Part shown: positions 60,801 through 64,000 of the stretch, in pieces
Layout of the letters: the number at the start of each line of letters is the position of its first letter
Numbering within the stretch: position 1 is the stretch's first letter
NCBI GenBank assembly: GCA_018065085.1
Contig: JAGHUA010000022.1
Span: forward strand, 39,197-103,196
DNA: 64,000 nt
From: Candidatus Liminaster caballi
GTDB taxonomy: Bacteria > Bacteroidota > Bacteroidia > Bacteroidales > UBA3663
Reading direction: 5' to 3'
The notes under the pieces: model-generated
Databases searched by the model: none
What the model was told of the DNA's origin: nothing
Seen by the model: the letters and a program-made list of their open reading frames with translations, nothing else
Position numbers and translations under genes: made by a program

Positions 60801-61247
60801 TTATTTGTTTGCTTCGTTATATTGTTCCTCCGTTACTGCTTCAAGCCACTCGTTGCTTTCAGGATCGCCTACATGAACGTGGCTTGCAAGGTGCTGGAAC
60901 CATGAATCCTTGGTTGCTCCATGCCAGTGCTTTGCTCCTTCAGGGATGTCGATGATGTCACCAGCATGAAGACGGATGGCTGGTTTGCCCCATTCCTGAT
61001 AGATGCCTTCGCCGCTTACGCAAATAAGTATCTGGTGTGCTCCGTGATGGACGTGCCAGTTGTTACGACAACCAGGTTCAAAGGTCACGTTGGCATAACT
61101 CTGAACTGTCTTTTCGCCATCGGCAAGGTTCTTTGGCTGAATCTGTGCGAGGTGACTCTGTCCTGTGAAATACTGAGCGTATGCATCGTTTGGATTGCCT
61201 TTTGGCCAGTCGCTTTTGAGTTCTTGAGCTGATATTGTAGTTGCCAT
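60801..61247 (-). CDS. Cupin domain protein
   Basis: 148 residues of one cupin fold. Metal-binding motif 1 is visible as NNWHVHHGAHQILICVSGEG and motif 2 as AGDIIDIPEGAKHWHGA. The sequence resembles cupins associated with carboxymuconolactone decarboxylase-type or short-chain oxidoreductase genes in gut bacteria. Substrate unknown. Cytoplasmic. It stands alone with no obvious operon partner. Confidence 0.85.
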   Translation of the reverse strand: MATTISAQELKSDWPKGNPNDAYAQYFTGQSHLAQIQPKNLADGEKTVQSYANVTFEPGCRNNWHVHHGAHQILICVSGEGIYQEWGKPAIRLHAGDIIDIPEGAKHWHGATKDSWFQHLASHVHVGDPESNEWLEAVTEEQYNEANK

Positions 61248-61430
61248 TGTTAATAGTGTTATAAAAATCGTGAGTCGCTCTGCGACGTCGGAAATGCTTC
61301 ATCGTTATATGTTTGATGATTTACGATTGAAACGTGTAAAACATTACATTTCGTTCTAAGATACAGTCGTACAATGAATGTAAGACTTTTTTTAATGTGC
61401 GACATCGTGCCAAATTATAAGCACTAAAAC

Positions 61431-62162
61431 TCATAAAGAGATATTCTCTTCTATTTGGTTTGCAAGTCGAACTAATCTCTCGGCTTCTGAAAAATCGCGT
61501 TTCTCTCGCCTTAGTAACTCTGCTATATGTCGTTTTGCGTATACTTCATCTTTTAAATTTGCTGCTTTCGTGTACCATCTAATTGCCTCATCTATATCTC
61601 TTTCTAAAATACAATTATCCTCTCCACGTCCCAATTCATACATTTGTGCAAGTTTGATCATTGAGCCACGATGTTCCTCATAATTGGCTAGATTTTCATA
61701 AATCTGCATCTTTTCACTAATGTCATCATTCCCCATATAATTTGCCAACTGAAAAGCAGATTCAGAACTGCCAAGATTTGCACCTTGTTCAAAGCAATAT
61801 CTTGCTTCTTCTCTATTATGTAAACTTTGGTGAATCTTACCAACTTCATACCATGCGTCTAATTCATCTTCACTGTAATCAGCCGCTTTCATGTACCAAA
61901 ATATTGCAGTTGCAAAATCTTTTTTCTCTTTGTAATAATGCCCCAGAGAAGCTTGAGCGCAGCCGTGTCCTTTAAGGGCAGCTTTTCTATACCACGAAAT
62001 CGCAATTTGTTCATTTGCTCCAGAGAAATTCGAATGCATATAGATATTTCCTAATGCACATTGAGCTTCAACAGAGAAATACTCATCGTCAGAATAAGCT
62101 GCATGCTCATACCATTTGATCGATTCTTCAAATTCGCCGAGCATTTCGCAACACCAACCCAA
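61431..62162 (-). CDS. Sel1/TPR-like repeat protein, probably N-terminally frameshifted
   Basis: 243 residues in the visible frame from a non-ATG start (TTG). At least five Sel1-like repeats are seen (AQCALGNIYMHSNFSGANEQ, AQASLGHYYKEKKDFATAIF, SAFQLANYMGNDD, SMIKLAQMYELGRGED). The upstream ATG at 62233 begins MNDIIKGKDSF and stops at TAG; one extra T in the TTTT at 62195-62200 would join it to LANNKKVPETYEELGWCC in this frame. So the gene probably had a longer N-terminus. Sel1 proteins mediate protein interactions. AT-rich, accessory. Confidence 0.65.
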   Translation of the reverse strand: MGWCCEMLGEFEESIKWYEHAAYSDDEYFSVEAQCALGNIYMHSNFSGANEQIAISWYRKAALKGHGCAQASLGHYYKEKKDFATAIFWYMKAADYSEDELDAWYEVGKIHQSLHNREEARYCFEQGANLGSSESAFQLANYMGNDDISEKMQIYENLANYEEHRGSMIKLAQMYELGRGEDNCILERDIDEAIRWYTKAANLKDEVYAKRHIAELLRREKRDFSEAERLVRLANQIEENISL

Positions 62163-62259
62163 TTCCTCATATGTTTCAGGAACTTTTTTGTTATTGGCTA
62201 AAAGCTGTCTTTTCCTTTTATTATATCATTCATGATTTATCAATGTATATGGGATGAAA

Positions 62260-62898
62260 TTAGAAATCAAAAGCTTTACTTAATTCTTCTATCTTGTCTC
62301 TTACACGATTTTGGGCTTTAATTATTGTATAAGCTTCTGTTGTCATAAACCATTTAATTATCTTATTTTGTTTATATGATATAACTGCTCCTTGTATAAT
62401 AACCATAAGGAACTGCACAACATATGCTGATAATAAATACCCCAGAGCAAACTCAGGAATTATAAATATAAACATCAAAAGAAATTGATACCATTCTATA
62501 TTTACATCAAGTGAAAGGACAATAATTGCCCATACAAAATAAAGAAGTAAACCAACAAATAAGGTCGGACACTTCCATTTTTCTTCTATATCGAACTTAG
62601 AATGGAAATATCCATCCCATATAAATGCTCCATTCATTCTCCATCGTTTTGACTCCTGGGCAATCATTTTACTATAGAAGGTATCAATACAATTGTGTAT
62701 GTCATTCCACGATAAACCAAACTGTTCCGGCTGAAACACTTTTGAGTATGGATAATCTAGATAAAACTTTTGGAGTTCGCAAACCTTATCTCTTGCGTTA
62801 TTGTAACTTTTGAGTGTAGCCAAATCATAAAAATCATATTTTTTATATGAATCTGCATCTCGATGATACATATGGCGATTATCAAAATATCTAAACAT
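62260..62898 (-). CDS. Hypothetical membrane protein
   Basis: 212 residues. A charged, Tyr-rich N-terminal half (MFRYFDNRHMYHRDADSYKK) and two to three membrane helices (LFVGLLLYFVWAIIVLSLDV, FLLMFIFIIPEFALGYLLSA, VVQFLMVIIQGAVISY) in the C-terminal half. Family not recognised. AT-rich, co-oriented with its neighbours. Confidence 0.6.
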   Translation of the reverse strand: MFRYFDNRHMYHRDADSYKKYDFYDLATLKSYNNARDKVCELQKFYLDYPYSKVFQPEQFGLSWNDIHNCIDTFYSKMIAQESKRWRMNGAFIWDGYFHSKFDIEEKWKCPTLFVGLLLYFVWAIIVLSLDVNIEWYQFLLMFIFIIPEFALGYLLSAYVVQFLMVIIQGAVISYKQNKIIKWFMTTEAYTIIKAQNRVRDKIEELSKAFDF

Positions 62899-62947
62899 AA
62901 TCTCTTGTAATATTGTATTTAACCGTTGCTGTGTGAGACATTTTCTG

Positions 62948-63502
62948 TCAATCTATCTCAAAATCCGTAATAGCAACGCCGTTGTTTTGGTTTACTGCAA
63001 ATTGTTCTTTGTTCTTTTTAAGATAACTGTTAAACAGGTTGTCTAATTCTTCTGCAGTTTGTTTATCAATTAAAGTGAGGTATTTACAACCTTTCCACTC
63101 ATCATTATTCCAACGCTCCTCTAAATGTCTTGTATCTGGAAGTATAGCTTTATCTGGATGCATGATTTGATTTACATGAATATCAATTAGCCGATCAGCA
63201 TGTTCTTCAATACACCAATCTTTGTATGTATGAGGTCCATGCATTATTATTCCTCGCAAGACTATTCCCGCTGCGCCTTCTCCCTCATGTATTATATATA
63301 GAACATCACCCATACGAACATTCTGCCACTCCATAATCCTCATACTCAATATGTTAAGATTGTAATCAAATCTTTTCATGCATTGTTCAAGTCTTGATAA
63401 GGTGAATACACGTGATAATGCACTCTTCCAACGCAATATATAGGTTGCATTGTTGTTTGATAATGATAGATTATTCAAATTGTGAGAAATCGAATCTTCC
63501 AT
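62948..63502 (-). CDS. Hypothetical protein, possible PUA/EVE-like
   Basis: 184 residues. The centre (NVRMGDVLYIIHEGEGAAGI, then VLRGIIMHGP) and the Trp/His content resemble PUA/EVE-type modified-base-binding folds, in which a short molecule-binding pocket follows a GDxxxIxxG turn. The resemblance is by eye only. No signal peptide. It lies 36 bp downstream of the XRE-type regulator gene. Confidence 0.5.
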   Translation of the reverse strand: MEDSISHNLNNLSLSNNNATYILRWKSALSRVFTLSRLEQCMKRFDYNLNILSMRIMEWQNVRMGDVLYIIHEGEGAAGIVLRGIIMHGPHTYKDWCIEEHADRLIDIHVNQIMHPDKAILPDTRHLEERWNNDEWKGCKYLTLIDKQTAEELDNLFNSYLKKNKEQFAVNQNNGVAITDFEID

Positions 63503-63537
63503 AATGATAATTTTACTTTAATCTTATATGAATTAAT

Positions 63538-63843
63538 TTACGCCATTGCAGCCTCCATGCAAGATATTCCAAGTTTCCTTTCTATTTCAGCAACACTCTT
63601 GAATGAGAAATTTGTACTGCCGGAGAGAATGCGGCTGACATACTGAGGTGACACACCAAGTTTGTTAGCGATGTCCGAACGTGTCAGTCCATTTTCCTGC
63701 ATGTAGTCAACGATGGACAAGGCGATACCGCGTGACCTTTTGAGCCACAGTTCGTTTTCCTGGCGCCACTTTGCGTCTTCTGTGAAAGTAGAAGGCTGAT
63801 CACTTTGATGAGCCTCAAGGAACTCTAATGTCTTCACTCTCAT
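63538..63843 (-). CDS. XRE-family HTH regulator (HigA-like antitoxin or repressor)
   Basis: 101 residues. After a polar N-terminus, the HTH region is complete: IVDYMQENGLTRSDIANKLG, then VSPQYVSRILSGSTNFSFKS. The length and layout match antitoxin-type XRE proteins of Bacteroidota; no partner toxin is in view on the left, and the right side is cut by the window. A large inverted repeat (63905-63953) about 60 bp upstream is a candidate operator. Confidence 0.8.
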   Translation of the reverse strand: MRVKTLEFLEAHQSDQPSTFTEDAKWRQENELWLKRSRGIALSIVDYMQENGLTRSDIANKLGVSPQYVSRILSGSTNFSFKSVAEIERKLGISCMEAAMA

Positions 63844-63904
63844 AGTTATTCCTTATTGACATTTCTTTATTGTTGTATATTCAATCTTATTTTATCAATA
63901 CAAA

Positions 63905-63953
63905 ATTTTGCGAACTACCAATTCTAATTATTCGAATTAACAGTTCGCAAAAT
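63905..63953. promoter_or_regulatory. 12-bp inverted repeat, candidate operator
   Basis: ATTTTGCGAACT (63905-63916) and AGTTCGCAAAAT (63942-63953) are perfect inverted repeats 25 bp apart; the spacer itself contains AATTC...GAATT. Position upstream of the XRE gene suggests autoregulation. Confidence 0.55.
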
Positions 63954-64000
63954 AACTTACTCGCATTGATTATCACAAGATTTCGTTTACGCTGCTAATC

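Overview
The window is chromosomal DNA of a Bacteroidales bacterium, most likely Prevotella-like. The evidence is Bacteroidota promoters (TTTG, about 20 nt, TAnnTTTG), a SusC/SusD polysaccharide utilisation locus with a hybrid two-component regulator, the regulators RprX/RprY and PorX, reverse rubrerythrin, a Porin_10-type porin, a C10 (interpain-like) protease, and several Bacteroidales-restricted DUF families. No rRNA or tRNA gene, CRISPR array or intact insertion sequence was seen. Species-level assignment is inference.

Layout. 0-13.7 kb is housekeeping: an edge-truncated NamZ-type lipoprotein, an HD-domain protein, DnaJ, a NapH-NapG-like iron-sulfur membrane protein followed by a Tat-type aldo/keto reductase, a two-gene ABC exporter, a small winged-helix protein, a Dna2-like nuclease-helicase, GreA, a DUF4491 membrane protein and reverse rubrerythrin. 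13.8-22.5 kb is an accessory island on the minus strand: a DUF6261 protein with a Gly-rich tail, an ATGA-coupled DUF3987 / CHC2-Toprim primase / DUF4248 operon, a strikingly AT-rich block of unknown genes that includes a gene pair sharing a terminal FYNGSQNVEHI motif, and a YoeB-type toxin-antitoxin pair with a decayed second antitoxin carrying a copied promoter. 22.5-31 kb (minus strand) returns to core genes: an acyltransferase, an acyl-CoA ligase, PorX, a second UPF1-like helicase and a porin. 31-42.2 kb (plus strand) carries rprXY, a 2038-residue secreted protein and a C10 protease; both secreted proteins end in short type IX secretion (T9SS) tail-like sequences.

42.8-58.6 kb is a complete fructan locus: hybrid sensor/regulator with a periplasmic sugar-binding domain, SusC, SusD, a surface lipoprotein, a divergent GH32 lipoprotein, a small secreted protein with a T9SS-like tail, a classical GH32 exo-fructanase, an inner-membrane sugar transporter and a PfkB fructokinase. 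The content parallels the Bacteroides thetaiotaomicron BT1754-BT1763 levan locus. Inferred flow: fructan is bound and cut at the surface, oligosaccharides enter through SusCD, exo-GH32 releases fructose, which is sensed by the hybrid regulator, imported by the MFS permease and phosphorylated by the kinase. 58.7-61.3 kb holds a second MFS transporter whose putative 5' leader contains seven 42-bp tandem repeats, and a cupin. 61.4-64 kb is a second AT-rich accessory cluster of unknown genes ending in an XRE-type regulator next to a long inverted repeat.

A recurring theme is short tandem repeats, a different family at each place, in gaps between adjacent genes; one family has also entered the coding sequence of the Dna2-like helicase and another forms the last codons of the DUF4491 gene.
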